A stretch of 64,000 bases of DNA, taken from NCBI GenBank assembly GCA_046327715.1, contig JAXLXY010000001.1:406652-470651 (forward strand). The letters run 5' to 3'. Source of the stretch: JADJOM01 sp046327715 (lineage in GTDB: Bacteria; Gemmatimonadota; Gemmatimonadetes; Gemmatimonadales; GWC2-71-9). Below the pieces are notes generated by a model, which was given only the letters and a program-made list of their open reading frames with translations, was not told the origin of the DNA and did no database searches. Below, piece after piece: positions 49,374 to 57,769 of the stretch (position 1 is the first letter of the stretch; each line of letters begins with the position of its first letter). The translations under genes and the position numbers were made by a program.

Positions 49374-51740
49374 CTAGCGCGCCGCACCCGCCGGTTGACG
49401 CGGCGTGCCGGCGCTCCGTGCCCCGGAGGGGCCGCCGATGCGGAACTGCGCCACCAGCAGCTGGAGCGCCTCCGCGGCCCGCCCAAGGTCCCGGGCGGCC
49501 GCCTCACTCGCCGTGACCCCGCCGCGGAGCTCGTCCGCGGTGCGCGCCACGCCCTGGATGTTGTGGGCGATCTCCTGGGCCCCGCGGGCCGCCTCGCCGA
49601 TGTTGCGGCTCATCTCGTTGGTGGTGGCCGTCTGCTCCTCCACCGCGCCGGCGATCGTGGTCTGGATCTCCCCGATCTGGTTGATGATCCCGTTGATCTC
49701 GCGGATCGCGGTGACCGCCTCGCCGGTGTCGGCCTGGATGGCCTCGATCTTCCGGCCGATCTCCTCGGTGGCCCGCGCGGTCTCCTTGGCCAGCTCCTTC
49801 ACCTCGTTGGCCACCACCGCGAAGCCCTTCCCCGCCTCGCCGGCCCGCGCGGCCTCGATCGTGGCGTTGAGCGCCAGCAGGTTGGTCTGCTCCGCGATGG
49901 AGGTGATGACCTTGATCACCTTGCCGATCTCGTCGCTCGAGGCGCCGAGCTTGCCGACCGTGCCGTTGGTCCGCTGGGCCACCTTGACCGCCTGCGCCGC
50001 CACCTGCGCCGCGCTCGCGGCGTTCTTGGCGATCTCGCGGATGCTCGCCGACATCTCCTCGGTGCCGCTCGCCACCGTCTGCACGTTGCGGGACACCTCG
50101 TCCGAGGCGGACGCCACGACGCCGGCCTGCGCCGAGGTCTCGGTGGCGGAGGCGCCGAGCTGCCGGCCCACGCTGGCCACCTGGCTGGTGGCCTGGGCCA
50201 CCGTCCCGGCGGTCTGCGCAATGTTCGCGATGCTGCCCCGGAGGTTCTGGAAGAAGGCGTCGAGACCGGTCCCCAGCCGCCCAACGGCGTCCTCCCCGCG
50301 CACCGGGATCTCGCGGGTCAGGTCGCCCTGCCCCGCGGCCTCGACCACCGCGAGGATCGCGTCGACCTTGGCGCGCAGCTCGGCAGCCTGCGCCCGTTCC
50401 CGTTCCGCGCTGGCGCGCTGCTCCGCCTCCCGCTCCGCCGCCTCGCGCTGCCGGCGTTCGGCGTCGCCGCGTTCGGCGGCCCGCCGCTCCTCGATGGCGC
50501 GGAGCTCCGCGGCCTTCGCCTCCGCGAGCGCCTGCTCGGCCCGCAGCTTTTCGGTCACCACTTCCCACGTCACCATGGTGCCGACCAGCGCGCCCTGCTC
50601 GTCCCGGATGGGGGCGGCCAGGAAGTCGAGGGTCTCGGGCCCCAGCGGGAATCGGGCGTGGTGCGGCAGCTTCGAGGCGTCGGCCAGCAGCGCGCGCTGG
50701 TGTGCGGGGTGCGTGTGGAAGAGGTCGATCGACTGCCCGACCATCTGGTCGGCCTTCACCGGCAGGTGCGCCTCGAGCCGCTGGAAGGTTCGCTGTGCCG
50801 CCGGGTTGAGGTACCGAAGCACCAGGTCGCGGTCGGCGTACATGATGTTGATCGGCGCGTGCTCCACCAGCTGCTTGATGAGGGTGACCTCCTTGCGCTG
50901 CTGCCCCACCGTGCGCCAGTCCACCCGAGGTGCGTCGAGCGCCTCCTGCATCCCCTCGATGGCGCGGTTGAGCGCCTGGGCCGCGTCGACCAGCTCGTTG
51001 TCGCCGGTGAGGCGCGCCCGCGCCGTGAGGTCACCGCCGCCGGCCGCGCTGCTGGCCCGGGCCAGGTGGAGGACCGCGGTGGAGATCTGCCGACCCAGAA
51101 TGAGGCCCAGCCCGGCCACCAGCAGCAGCATGACGGCGGCAATCGCGAGCATGTTCCGCTTCGGGGCCACGTCGATCGTCATCGCCTGCTCCTGCAGGGC
51201 CTCGAAGGCATCGCTGGACAGCGTCACCACCCGGTCCACCGCCGCCCGGTGGGCGGTGTAGGCGTCGTGGAGCGGACCATCCAGGATGGCCCGGGCCCCG
51301 GCCAGGTCCCGCCGCGCCAGCAGCGGCGCAAACAGGCTGTCCCGCAGGGCGTAGTACCGCTCCCCGGTAGGGACGACCTCCTCCAGCATCGCCTCCCGCT
51401 CCGGACCGGGCGGCAGGTCGTGCTGCCAGACCTCCCGCCGCGACTCGAAGTCCGTCCGCAGCTGCGCCGCCCGCGCGAGGTCGGCCTGCCGCTCCGCCGG
51501 CGTGGCCCGTGACACGAGCCGATGATCGACCAGGTAGGTCTCCACCAGGTATTCCGGCGGCGGCAGGATGTCGGCCAGGAGGTCCTTCTCACGGACGATC
51601 TGCCGGAACAGCGGGCCGTACACCTTCACCTCGTCGATGATCCGGAAGCTGTAGCCGACGGTACTCACCAGCCCGATGGCGCACAGCGCCGCGAGGAGCC
51701 TCAGGCGGGCCCGCACAGTCAGGTTCTCGAGTCGCGACAT
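49374..51740 (-). CDS. Transmembrane chemoreceptor with PAS domain (MCP-D)
   Basis: This 788-residue receptor has TM1 near 12-32 and a periplasmic helical sensor with YGPLFRQIVREKDLLADILP. TM2 is near 196-216, followed by HAMP. A cytoplasmic PAS (about 285-400; RYLNPAAQRTF, GTMVTWEVVTE) leads into a long Glu/Ala/Arg coiled coil, a second HAMP-like unit, and the signalling hairpin (tip AEQTNLLALNATIEAARAG near 620). It combines a periplasmic sensor with an intracellular PAS. The coiled coil EERRAAERGDAERRQRE is unusually long. Confidence 0.93.
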   Translation of the reverse strand: MSRLENLTVRARLRLLAALCAIGLVSTVGYSFRIIDEVKVYGPLFRQIVREKDLLADILPPPEYLVETYLVDHRLVSRATPAERQADLARAAQLRTDFESRREVWQHDLPPGPEREAMLEEVVPTGERYYALRDSLFAPLLARRDLAGARAILDGPLHDAYTAHRAAVDRVVTLSSDAFEALQEQAMTIDVAPKRNMLAIAAVMLLLVAGLGLILGRQISTAVLHLARASSAAGGGDLTARARLTGDNELVDAAQALNRAIEGMQEALDAPRVDWRTVGQQRKEVTLIKQLVEHAPINIMYADRDLVLRYLNPAAQRTFQRLEAHLPVKADQMVGQSIDLFHTHPAHQRALLADASKLPHHARFPLGPETLDFLAAPIRDEQGALVGTMVTWEVVTEKLRAEQALAEAKAAELRAIEERRAAERGDAERRQREAAEREAEQRASAERERAQAAELRAKVDAILAVVEAAGQGDLTREIPVRGEDAVGRLGTGLDAFFQNLRGSIANIAQTAGTVAQATSQVASVGRQLGASATETSAQAGVVASASDEVSRNVQTVASGTEEMSASIREIAKNAASAAQVAAQAVKVAQRTNGTVGKLGASSDEIGKVIKVITSIAEQTNLLALNATIEAARAGEAGKGFAVVANEVKELAKETARATEEIGRKIEAIQADTGEAVTAIREINGIINQIGEIQTTIAGAVEEQTATTNEMSRNIGEAARGAQEIAHNIQGVARTADELRGGVTASEAAARDLGRAAEALQLLVAQFRIGGPSGARSAGTPRQPAGAAR

Positions 51741-51872
51741 GTTGCACTCCTACCAGGTGATCCCGGCCAGCCAGGGGGAGACCCGCCGCGTCGTCCCGCG
51801 CCCGCGCCAGGTAACACTGCAACCATCGGTACCGAACCCCTTGAGGTGTAGCATCCGTCACTCCGAGTTCCT

Positions 51873-51900
51873 CCATCGGCGATCCGTGCGGTTGGCCTGA
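51873..51900 (-). promoter_or_regulatory. Weak sigma-28-like site upstream of MCP-D
   Basis: Minus-strand TCAGG (51900-51896), 15 nt, GCCGATGG (51880-51873). The -10 deviates at the last two positions, and the leader would be about 130 nt. Confidence 0.35.
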
Positions 51901-51936
51901 TGAAGCTGACGGGCTCCGCGGGGCGCCGGGCGGGGA

Positions 51937-51966
51937 CGCCCCTGGCCCGGGCCGGCCTCAGGGGCG
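51937..51966. terminator. GC-rich hairpin downstream of MCP-E
   Basis: CGCCCCTG and CAGGGGCG pair across a 14-nt loop. It lies about 150 nt past the MCP-E stop. A role in terminating MCP-E is possible, but no U-tract is present. Confidence 0.35.
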
Positions 51967-52118
51967 GTGGCGGCGAGTGCGGAGGTGGGCCTCCAGGCCC
52001 GGCCGCAGGTCGGTGCGCCGGGCCGGCACGTCGGCGGGGGAGCGCAGCGCCATGGCCCGGGGCCGGGATGTGGCCTGCCCTGCCACGCCCTCCCCGAGAC
52101 TCCCCGGGTCCGCCCCGT

Positions 52119-53864
52119 TCACCGCCCCAGCCGGGCGCCCCGCTCCTCCCGCTCGGCCATGAAGGCCGAGGCGTACGCGCTGACGCCGTCGATCGCCTCT
52201 GCCGGTGCGGGGGCCGCCCGGCGGGGGCCCCGGTCGGCCCGCTCGGGCTGGCGCATGCTGTCCTCGCCCAGGCGGAACTGCGCCACCAGCTGCTGCAGCC
52301 CCTGCGCCATGCGCGAGAGCTCCTGCGCCGCGGACTGCGTGTCCGTGGCCCCGCGCGTGGTCTCCTCCGCGGCGGTGGCCACCCCACCAACGTTCTGCAC
52401 GATCTCCGACGCGCCCCCCGCGGCTTCCGAGAGGTTGCGGTTGATCTCGGTGGTGGTCGCCGTCTGCTCCTCCACCGCGCTGGCGATCGTGTTCTGCGCC
52501 GCGCTGATGCTCGACACCACCCGGGTGATGGCGTGGATCGCCTCCACCGCGGATGTGGTGTCGGCCTGGATGGCCTGGATTTTCCGGCTGATGTCGTCGG
52601 TGGCCCGGGCCGTCTCCTTGGCCAGCTCCTTGACCTCGTTAGCCACCACCGCGAAGCCCTTGCCGGCCTCCCCGGCGCGCGCCGCCTCGATGGTCGCGTT
52701 GAGCGCCAGCAGGTTGGTCTGCTCGGCGATCGAGGTGATGGTCTTGATCACCTGCCCGATCTCCTCGCTGGAGCTGCCCAGCCGCTGGACCGACGCGTTG
52801 GCCTGCTCCGCCGTCCCCACCGCCTCGGCCGCGATCCGCGCAGCCTCCGAGGCGTTCTTGCTGATTTCGAGGATGCTCGCGCTCATCTCCTCCGAGGCCG
52901 TGGCGACCGTCTGGATGTTCCGGTTCACGCCGTCCGTGGCGCGCGCCACGACATTGGCCTGCACCGAGGTCTCCTCGGCGCCCGCGCTCATCGTCTGGCT
53001 CACCCGGGTCAGCTCTTCCGAGGTGGCGGCCAGCGCCGTCGAGTTCTCGCCGATGGCCCCGAGGCTGCTTCGAAGCGTGCCCAGGAACTGGTCCAGGGAC
53101 CGCGCAATCGTGCCGAACTCGTCCGCGGTCGTGACCCCGGTGCTGATGGTGAGGTCCCCGGTGGCCGCGGTGTTCAGGGCGGCCACCGTGCGGCCCAGGC
53201 TCGAGATCACCTGACGCACCACGAGCGCGCCGATGCCGGCGATCAGCACCAGGATGCCGAGACTGATCCCGGCGATCTCCCGCTTGGGCAGCAGGTCAAT
53301 CACCTTGGCCTGGCCCTCCAGGTCGGCGTAGAGCGCGGTCGATTCCCGGACGAGTTCGTCCACCGCGGCCCGGTGCGCCTTGTACGCGTCGCTCAGCGGC
53401 CCGTCGACCACCCGGCGCGCCGCGGCGAGATCCCCGGCGCGGACGGCCGGCAGGAAGAGACTGTCACGCACCGCGAGGTAGCGCTCGGCGGTCGGCGCCA
53501 CCCGCTGCAGCACCAGGTCCCGTTCCTTCCCCTCGGGCAGGTCCCGGGCCCAGACGTCGCGCCGGGCGCCGAAATCCCTCACCAGCTGCTCGCCCCGGGC
53601 CACGTACTCGCGGCGATCGGCCTCGTGCGCCTCCACCACGATGCGATTGTCGACCAGGTAGGTCTCGAGCAGGAAGACCGGCGGGGGCAACACATCGGCC
53701 AGGAGGTCCTTCTGGACCACGATCTCCTGGAACAGCGGCCCGTACACCTTCACGCGATTGATGGTGCGAATGCTCAGGCCCGCCACGGCGATCAATCCGA
53801 TGGCGCTCACGCCCACCAGGAGCATGAGCTTGGCCTTGACGCTCCAGTCACGAAATCCCGACAT
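52119..53864 (-). CDS. Transmembrane chemoreceptor (MCP-E)
   Basis: This 581-residue receptor has TM1 near 11-31 and a periplasmic sensor with YGPLFQEIVVQKDLLADVLP, homologous to MCP-D. TM2 is near 198-218, followed by HAMP. The signalling hairpin tip AEQTNLLALNATIEAARAG is near 383. A ~40-residue tail, AYASAFMAEREERGARLGR at its end, is unlike the CheR-docking pentapeptide NWETF. ATG at 53864 has GAGGGG upstream. A sigma-28-like -10 lies at 53941-53948. Confidence 0.94.
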   Translation of the reverse strand: MSGFRDWSVKAKLMLLVGVSAIGLIAVAGLSIRTINRVKVYGPLFQEIVVQKDLLADVLPPPVFLLETYLVDNRIVVEAHEADRREYVARGEQLVRDFGARRDVWARDLPEGKERDLVLQRVAPTAERYLAVRDSLFLPAVRAGDLAAARRVVDGPLSDAYKAHRAAVDELVRESTALYADLEGQAKVIDLLPKREIAGISLGILVLIAGIGALVVRQVISSLGRTVAALNTAATGDLTISTGVTTADEFGTIARSLDQFLGTLRSSLGAIGENSTALAATSEELTRVSQTMSAGAEETSVQANVVARATDGVNRNIQTVATASEEMSASILEISKNASEAARIAAEAVGTAEQANASVQRLGSSSEEIGQVIKTITSIAEQTNLLALNATIEAARAGEAGKGFAVVANEVKELAKETARATDDISRKIQAIQADTTSAVEAIHAITRVVSSISAAQNTIASAVEEQTATTTEINRNLSEAAGGASEIVQNVGGVATAAEETTRGATDTQSAAQELSRMAQGLQQLVAQFRLGEDSMRQPERADRGPRRAAPAPAEAIDGVSAYASAFMAEREERGARLGR

Positions 53865-53940
53865 GACAGCATCCCCTCGAGGTGGGTCACGGGTGGGGAC
53901 CGGTCCCGGCGTGGGTGCCGGCACCGGTCAGTCCGCCCGA

Positions 53941-53968
53941 GTATCGGCAGCGGTGCCCGAATCTCCAG
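53941..53968 (-). promoter_or_regulatory. Sigma-28-like -10 upstream of MCP-E
   Basis: Minus-strand GCCGATAC (53948-53941) matches the -10 of the other sites. The -35 position reads CTGGA (53968-53964), a poor match. Confidence 0.45.
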
Positions 53969-53989
53969 CCGGGACGGCCCTCCGCCGCC

Positions 53990-55669
53990 TCAGGCGGCAA
54001 CCGGGACCTTGCCAACGGCCCGCCCCCCCGCCCGCGTGCCCGCGTCCTGGCGCGCGGCCCCGGAACCGCCCGGCCCACCGGCGTCCACGGTGAACTCGGC
54101 CACCAGGCGCTGCAGCTCCGCCGCCATGCGGGACAGCCCCTGCGCGGCATCGGCGGTGGAGACGGCGCCGCGGGTGGTCTCCCCGGCGGCGTCGGCCACC
54201 CCGGCGACGTTCTGCACGATCTCGCCCGCCCCGCCCGCGGCCTCGGCGAGGTTCCGGTTGATCTCGAGCGTGGTGGCCGTCTGCTCCTCCACCGCGCTGG
54301 CGATGGTGCCCTGCGCCGCGCTGATGGCGCCCACTACCTCGACGATGCCGGCGATCGCCTGGGTCGCCGAGCCCGAGTCGGTCTGGATCGCCTGGATCCG
54401 GCGGCTGATGTCCTCGGTGGCCCGCGCCGTCTCCTTCGCGAGTTCCTTGACCTCGTTGGCCACCACCGCGAAGCCCTTGCCTGCCTCACCGGCCCGCGCG
54501 GCCTCGATGGTCGCGTTGAGCGCCAGCAGGTTGGTCTGTTCGGCGATGGACGTGATGGTCCGGATGACCTGCCCGATCTCCTCGCTCGAGGAGCCGAGCC
54601 GGGCGACGGCCCCGCTCGCCTGCTCGGCGGTGCCCGACGCCTCCGAGGCCACCCGCGCGGCGCCCGCGGCGTGCCGGCTGATCTCCTGGATGCTGGCGCT
54701 CATCTCCTCCGACGCGGCCGCGACGGTCCGGATGTTCCCGTTCACGCCCGCGCTCGCCCGGGCCACCACGCCCGCCTGCACCGCCGTCTGCTCCGCGCCG
54801 GCGCTCAGTGCCTGGCTGACCCGGGTCAACTCCACCGAGGCCTCCGCCAGCGCGCCGGCGTTCTCGCCGATGGCCCGCAGGCTCTGCCGCAGCCGCTTGG
54901 CCATCCGCTGGAACGAGCTGCCCACCCACGCCACCTCGTCCCGCCCGGTGATCTCGAGGCTCACCGTGAGGTCGCCACCGGCCAGCCGCTCCGCGCCCTG
55001 CCCCAGCGCCTCGAGCCGCCGGCCGAGGTGGCGGGCCAGCGCCTGCGACAACCCGAGCCCGACGGCCAGCATGCCAAGGATGGCCACCACGACCAGGGCG
55101 CGGCTGCGCTGGTACAGCACGTCGCCCCGGCGGCTGGCCGCGAGGCCCCCGGCGGCGTTGAGGTCCACGAGACTGTCCATGGCGCCCATGGCCGTCACGA
55201 ACTGGCGCTGTCCATCTCCCGGGAGCAGGGCCACGGCCGCCTGGGCGTGCCCCGCGCGGGCCTGCCCCAGCGCCTGAGCCTCCAGCCGGAAGTAGGCCTC
55301 GGCCGACTGCCCGAAGCTGGCCAGGTACCGCCGCTCCTCTGCGCTCGTCGCGAGGGAGTCGTAGCGCACGCGGTTGGTGGCGAGCAGCTCCAGCGCCGCC
55401 GCGTGGTCCGCCTCCGCGTCGGCCCGGTCCGACGCCGTCTCGGCCGTCGCAAGGTCGAAGGCCGCCGTCCGGCTCTCCGCGAGGGCGGCGTTCATCCGAC
55501 CGACGGCCTCGACGCTCGGCAGCCAATCGTCGGCGATCTCCGCCCTCGCCCCCTGCACCGCGGCCAGGCGGTCCAGGGTGAACCAGCCCATCGCCGCCGC
55601 CAGCGCCAGCAGGGTGGTGGTGACGACGAGCAGCTTGCCGCGGATGGCGAGTCGATGGAACCAGGACAT
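53990..55669 (-). CDS. Transmembrane chemoreceptor with four-helix-bundle-type sensor (MCP-F)
   Basis: This 559-residue receptor has TM1 near 12-31. Its periplasmic helical sensor (RLAAVQGARAEIADDWLPSV onward) resembles the 4HB_MCP_1 class rather than the LPPP-type sensor of MCP-D and MCP-E. TM2 is near 191-211, followed by HAMP. The signalling tip AEQTNLLALNATIEAARAG is near 380. The signalling half is nearly the same as in MCP-E, indicating recombination or duplication with sensor replacement. A sigma-28-like -10 lies at 55744-55751. Confidence 0.94.
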   Translation of the reverse strand: MSWFHRLAIRGKLLVVTTTLLALAAAMGWFTLDRLAAVQGARAEIADDWLPSVEAVGRMNAALAESRTAAFDLATAETASDRADAEADHAAALELLATNRVRYDSLATSAEERRYLASFGQSAEAYFRLEAQALGQARAGHAQAAVALLPGDGQRQFVTAMGAMDSLVDLNAAGGLAASRRGDVLYQRSRALVVVAILGMLAVGLGLSQALARHLGRRLEALGQGAERLAGGDLTVSLEITGRDEVAWVGSSFQRMAKRLRQSLRAIGENAGALAEASVELTRVSQALSAGAEQTAVQAGVVARASAGVNGNIRTVAAASEEMSASIQEISRHAAGAARVASEASGTAEQASGAVARLGSSSEEIGQVIRTITSIAEQTNLLALNATIEAARAGEAGKGFAVVANEVKELAKETARATEDISRRIQAIQTDSGSATQAIAGIVEVVGAISAAQGTIASAVEEQTATTLEINRNLAEAAGGAGEIVQNVAGVADAAGETTRGAVSTADAAQGLSRMAAELQRLVAEFTVDAGGPGGSGAARQDAGTRAGGRAVGKVPVAA

Positions 55670-55743
55670 GGCATCTCTCTCGGGGTGACCAGGGGCAACG
55701 GGGCCGCGGCCGCCTCACGGCCTGACCATCGGTCCCGCCGGAA

Positions 55744-55771
55744 GTATCGGCGGGCCGGTCCGGGACATGAC
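55744..55771 (-). promoter_or_regulatory. Sigma-28-like -10 upstream of MCP-F
   Basis: Minus-strand GCCGATAC (55751-55744). Upstream, GTCAT or TCATG at 14-15 nt is a partial match to TCAAG. Confidence 0.45.
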
Positions 55772-55850
55772 GGCGGAATCGAGGCACCGCATGGGACGGG
55801 ACGAGAAGGCGGCGGGGGAAGTGCAGCTGACGGGCCGACGGGGTCCGAAA

Positions 55851-55868
55851 GCCGGGCCCCCGCCCGGC
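55851..55868. terminator. GC hairpin downstream of the porin gene
   Basis: GCCGGGC-CCCC-GCCCGGC forms a perfect 7-bp stem about 50 nt past the porin stop codon on the minus strand. It is a plausible terminator in high-GC DNA. Confidence 0.4.
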
Positions 55869-55915
55869 ACGGCCGGACGGGGGGCGCTGGGGCAGCGACC
55901 GGGGGCGGGCCGCCG

Positions 55916-57193
55916 CTAGAACGCCAGCTCGGCGCGGAGCGTGCCGACCAGGGCGTTGCCCAGCCGGGAGTCGCCGGAGGGCCGGGCGATGAGCTGCAGG
56001 TCCGGCCGCAGCGTCAGGAATCCCGTCGCCGGCACCCGGTAGAACAATTCCACCGCGGTCTCGTTCCCGTCGAAGCCCGCGGCCGGCACGTCGCTCAGGT
56101 CCACATGGCTCACCATCAGGCCCGCGGCCTCGCCGTCCCGACCGAAGGGCGCCTCCTCGACCACACCCACCATCAGGTGCTGGCCGGCCGCGCTGACCTG
56201 CTCATCGGCTCGCCCATACTTGGCGAAGGCCACCAGGCCGCTCGAACCCCGCTCCTCCGTACCGGGCGCTCCGGTCAGGCGCTGGTCGGCCGTGAGGTAG
56301 ACGCCGTCCGGCGCGGTGGCGAACCCGCCGCCCAACCGCTCCGCGACGCCGCCCGGATGACGCCAGTATCCGATCGCGACGTGGCCGGTCGACCAGCGCC
56401 CGGTGGCTTCGGCAATGACGAACGCGGCGCCGGTCGGGGCGCCGGGCCGGGCCGACCTCGCCAGCCCCCCGCGGAACAGCCCCCCGGAGAGGCTGAGCCA
56501 TCCCGTCGGCTGCACGAAGGCGCTCACCGAAGGCGCCGGTTCGGGGTAGGTCGGCAGGGCGTAGATGGTGGGGCTGAAGCCGCCGGAGGCGCTCAGGAAC
56601 TCCCCGGCGGGCTCCAGCACCGCGAACTCGCTGTTGGCATCCACCTGCCCCGCCTTGAGCCGGGCCCGGTCGCCGGCCAGGCGCTGTTCGTACCACGCCT
56701 CGGCCAGGTGGAGGAAGTGCGCCGCGTCGATGTTCGAGAAGGCCTGGAAGTCGCCCGCCAGCGCCGACCCGTTCGCCCCGCTCCAGGATTGCATCCCCAC
56801 GAAGACGCTGGCGCCCGGGAGCCCGACCAGCTGCTCGAGGTCGCCCGCGAGCCCGGCGCTCAACAGCCCGCGCCCGGCACTGCCACGCCGGCGCCCCCCC
56901 CGGGCGTTCCCGGAGAGGTCGTAGACGTAGGTTGCCTCCAGCGCGAGGCCGGCCTCGGTCAGCTGCGGCCGCAACCCGCCCCAGGCCCCCGTGGCCTGAG
57001 GCCAACTGGACCAGGGAGCCGACGCGCCACGCGTCGGCGCGGAGGTCGCCGGCAGCGGTGGGTTGACGATGGAATCCAGGGGAGTGGGGGCGGAGGTGAG
57101 CGCGGCAAGCTCGATCTGGCCTGCCAACGGCCCAGCGACCAGTGGTGCAGCCAGCAGCAGGGGCCAGCGGTTCGAGAACAAGCGGCTCTCCAC
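55916..57193 (-). CDS. OprB-type carbohydrate-selective porin
   Basis: This 425-residue outer-membrane protein has a signal peptide at about 1-25 (LLLAAPLVAGPLAG). The mature part has OprB-family features: a LEATYVYDLSGNARGG strand, AWYEQRL, the DANSEFAVLEPAGEFL region, and a C-terminal RAELAF that ends in phenylalanine as expected for barrel insertion. The probable role is diffusion of sugars or similar small solutes. The GTG start is used because it precedes the signal peptide. A near-consensus sigma-28 promoter lies 16-42 nt upstream, unexpectedly placing a porin in the motility regulon. Confidence 0.82.
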   Translation of the reverse strand: MESRLFSNRWPLLLAAPLVAGPLAGQIELAALTSAPTPLDSIVNPPLPATSAPTRGASAPWSSWPQATGAWGGLRPQLTEAGLALEATYVYDLSGNARGGRRRGSAGRGLLSAGLAGDLEQLVGLPGASVFVGMQSWSGANGSALAGDFQAFSNIDAAHFLHLAEAWYEQRLAGDRARLKAGQVDANSEFAVLEPAGEFLSASGGFSPTIYALPTYPEPAPSVSAFVQPTGWLSLSGGLFRGGLARSARPGAPTGAAFVIAEATGRWSTGHVAIGYWRHPGGVAERLGGGFATAPDGVYLTADQRLTGAPGTEERGSSGLVAFAKYGRADEQVSAAGQHLMVGVVEEAPFGRDGEAAGLMVSHVDLSDVPAAGFDGNETAVELFYRVPATGFLTLRPDLQLIARPSGDSRLGNALVGTLRAELAF

Positions 57194-57208
57194 GGAGGTT
57201 CAGCCTCA

Positions 57209-57235
57209 GTATCGCCGTATTGTGCAAGAACTTTA
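57209..57235 (-). promoter_or_regulatory. Near-consensus sigma-28 promoter of the porin gene
   Basis: The minus strand reads CTAAAGTTC, 11 nt, GGCGATAC. This is TAAA (57235-57232), 15 nt, then GGCGATAC (57216-57209). It matches the enteric FliA consensus TAAAGTTT-N11-GCCGATAA at most positions. TTGCAC within it is a weaker sigma-70 alternative. Confidence 0.6.
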
Positions 57236-57320
57236 GTCGCTAGTGCATTGTGCATAAGTAATTGATAATCAATAAGTTAGAACAAACGCATATTGCATAT
57301 GCGAAGTCATATTTGACAAT
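57219..57320. promoter_or_regulatory. AT-rich regulatory island with several dyads and repeats
   Basis: This is the most AT-rich stretch of the window. It holds ATTGTGCA twice (57219-57226 and 57247-57254), GTGCAT twice (57243, 57250), the palindrome ATTGATAATCAAT (57261-57273), GCATATGC (57295-57302), and TTGACA (57313-57318) facing right. It lies upstream of the porin, so these are operator candidates. No protein-coding gene is supported in 57194-57598. Confidence 0.5.
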
Positions 57321-57598
57321 GGATTCCGGGAGTATGTCGATTCGGTCTGGACTGCCGGCGCAGGCGCGGGCCCGCACCCAGGGTGTCGATCCAGGACCGG
57401 CAACTGTGTCCGGCGCCGACACACGATGCGCCCGTACCCCAACCAGGCCGGCTGGGCAAGGCGGCGACGGGAGTCCCCTATCCTCATGTTTTGCAATGGC
57501 TTTCCGAGACTTGGTGGGATTCCCTGCCGCAATGACAAGCGATGGCCCCGATGTTGCGGCGGCAAGCTGAAGGCAGGTCCAATCACCCGGGAGGTTCG

Positions 57599-57688
57599 AT
57601 GCTCAAGGCGCTGTTCGTCATGATCGTGCTCAGCAACGATTACGCGGCCCGGATGGTTCAGCGACTCACCCGGCACTCCCTCGCCTGA
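57599..57688 (+). CDS. 29-residue small ORF with strong ribosome-binding site
   Basis: MLKALFVMIVLSNDYAARMV is followed by nine more residues ending RHSLA. GGGAGG lies 4 nt before the ATG, one of the better ribosome-binding sites in the window. The N-terminal 12 residues are hydrophobic, and the rest is basic and helical. A TATCCT -10-like box at 57479-57484 and a terminator at 57718-57744 would make a transcript of about 250 nt. I recognise no family. It could be a true small protein or the coding part of a regulatory RNA. Confidence 0.5.
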   Translation: MLKALFVMIVLSNDYAARMVQRLTRHSLA

Positions 57689-57717
57689 GGGTGGCGCAAT
57701 CCCGCCGGCACACGCCA

Positions 57718-57744
57718 ACGGGGCGGCCAATACGGCCGCCCCGT
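57718..57744. terminator. Strong intrinsic terminator
   Basis: ACGGGGCGGCC, loop AATAC, GGCCGCCCCGT form a perfect 11-bp stem followed by TTTGTGTCT on the plus strand. It ends the small-ORF transcript and may also terminate the convergent HDOD gene (stop at 57770). Confidence 0.85.
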
Positions 57745-57769
57745 TTGTGTCTCCCCCCTCGGGGCGCCG

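Larger units (their letters stand above)
51741..52118. other. 378-nt intergenic region between two receptor genes
   Basis: No gene is supported here on either strand. It contains a GC hairpin at 51937-51966 just downstream of MCP-E and a weak sigma-28-like site at 51873-51900 that would serve MCP-D. The remainder is GC-rich sequence with no feature I can name. Confidence 0.6.

Noticed and set aside
51822..51850. TCAAG followed by ACCGATGG on the minus strand, upstream of MCP-D
   Set aside because: The spacer is only about 9 nt, too short for a sigma-28 promoter. The 51873-51900 site is a better but still weak candidate.
57262..57570. 102-codon plus-strand frame starting in the AT-rich island
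   Set aside because: No ribosome-binding site, composition changes abruptly along the frame, no domain, and it overlaps the probable regulatory region and the small-ORF leader.
57269..57730. 153-codon minus-strand frame across the small-ORF unit
   Set aside because: It runs through the strong terminator and has no ribosome-binding site or family resemblance.
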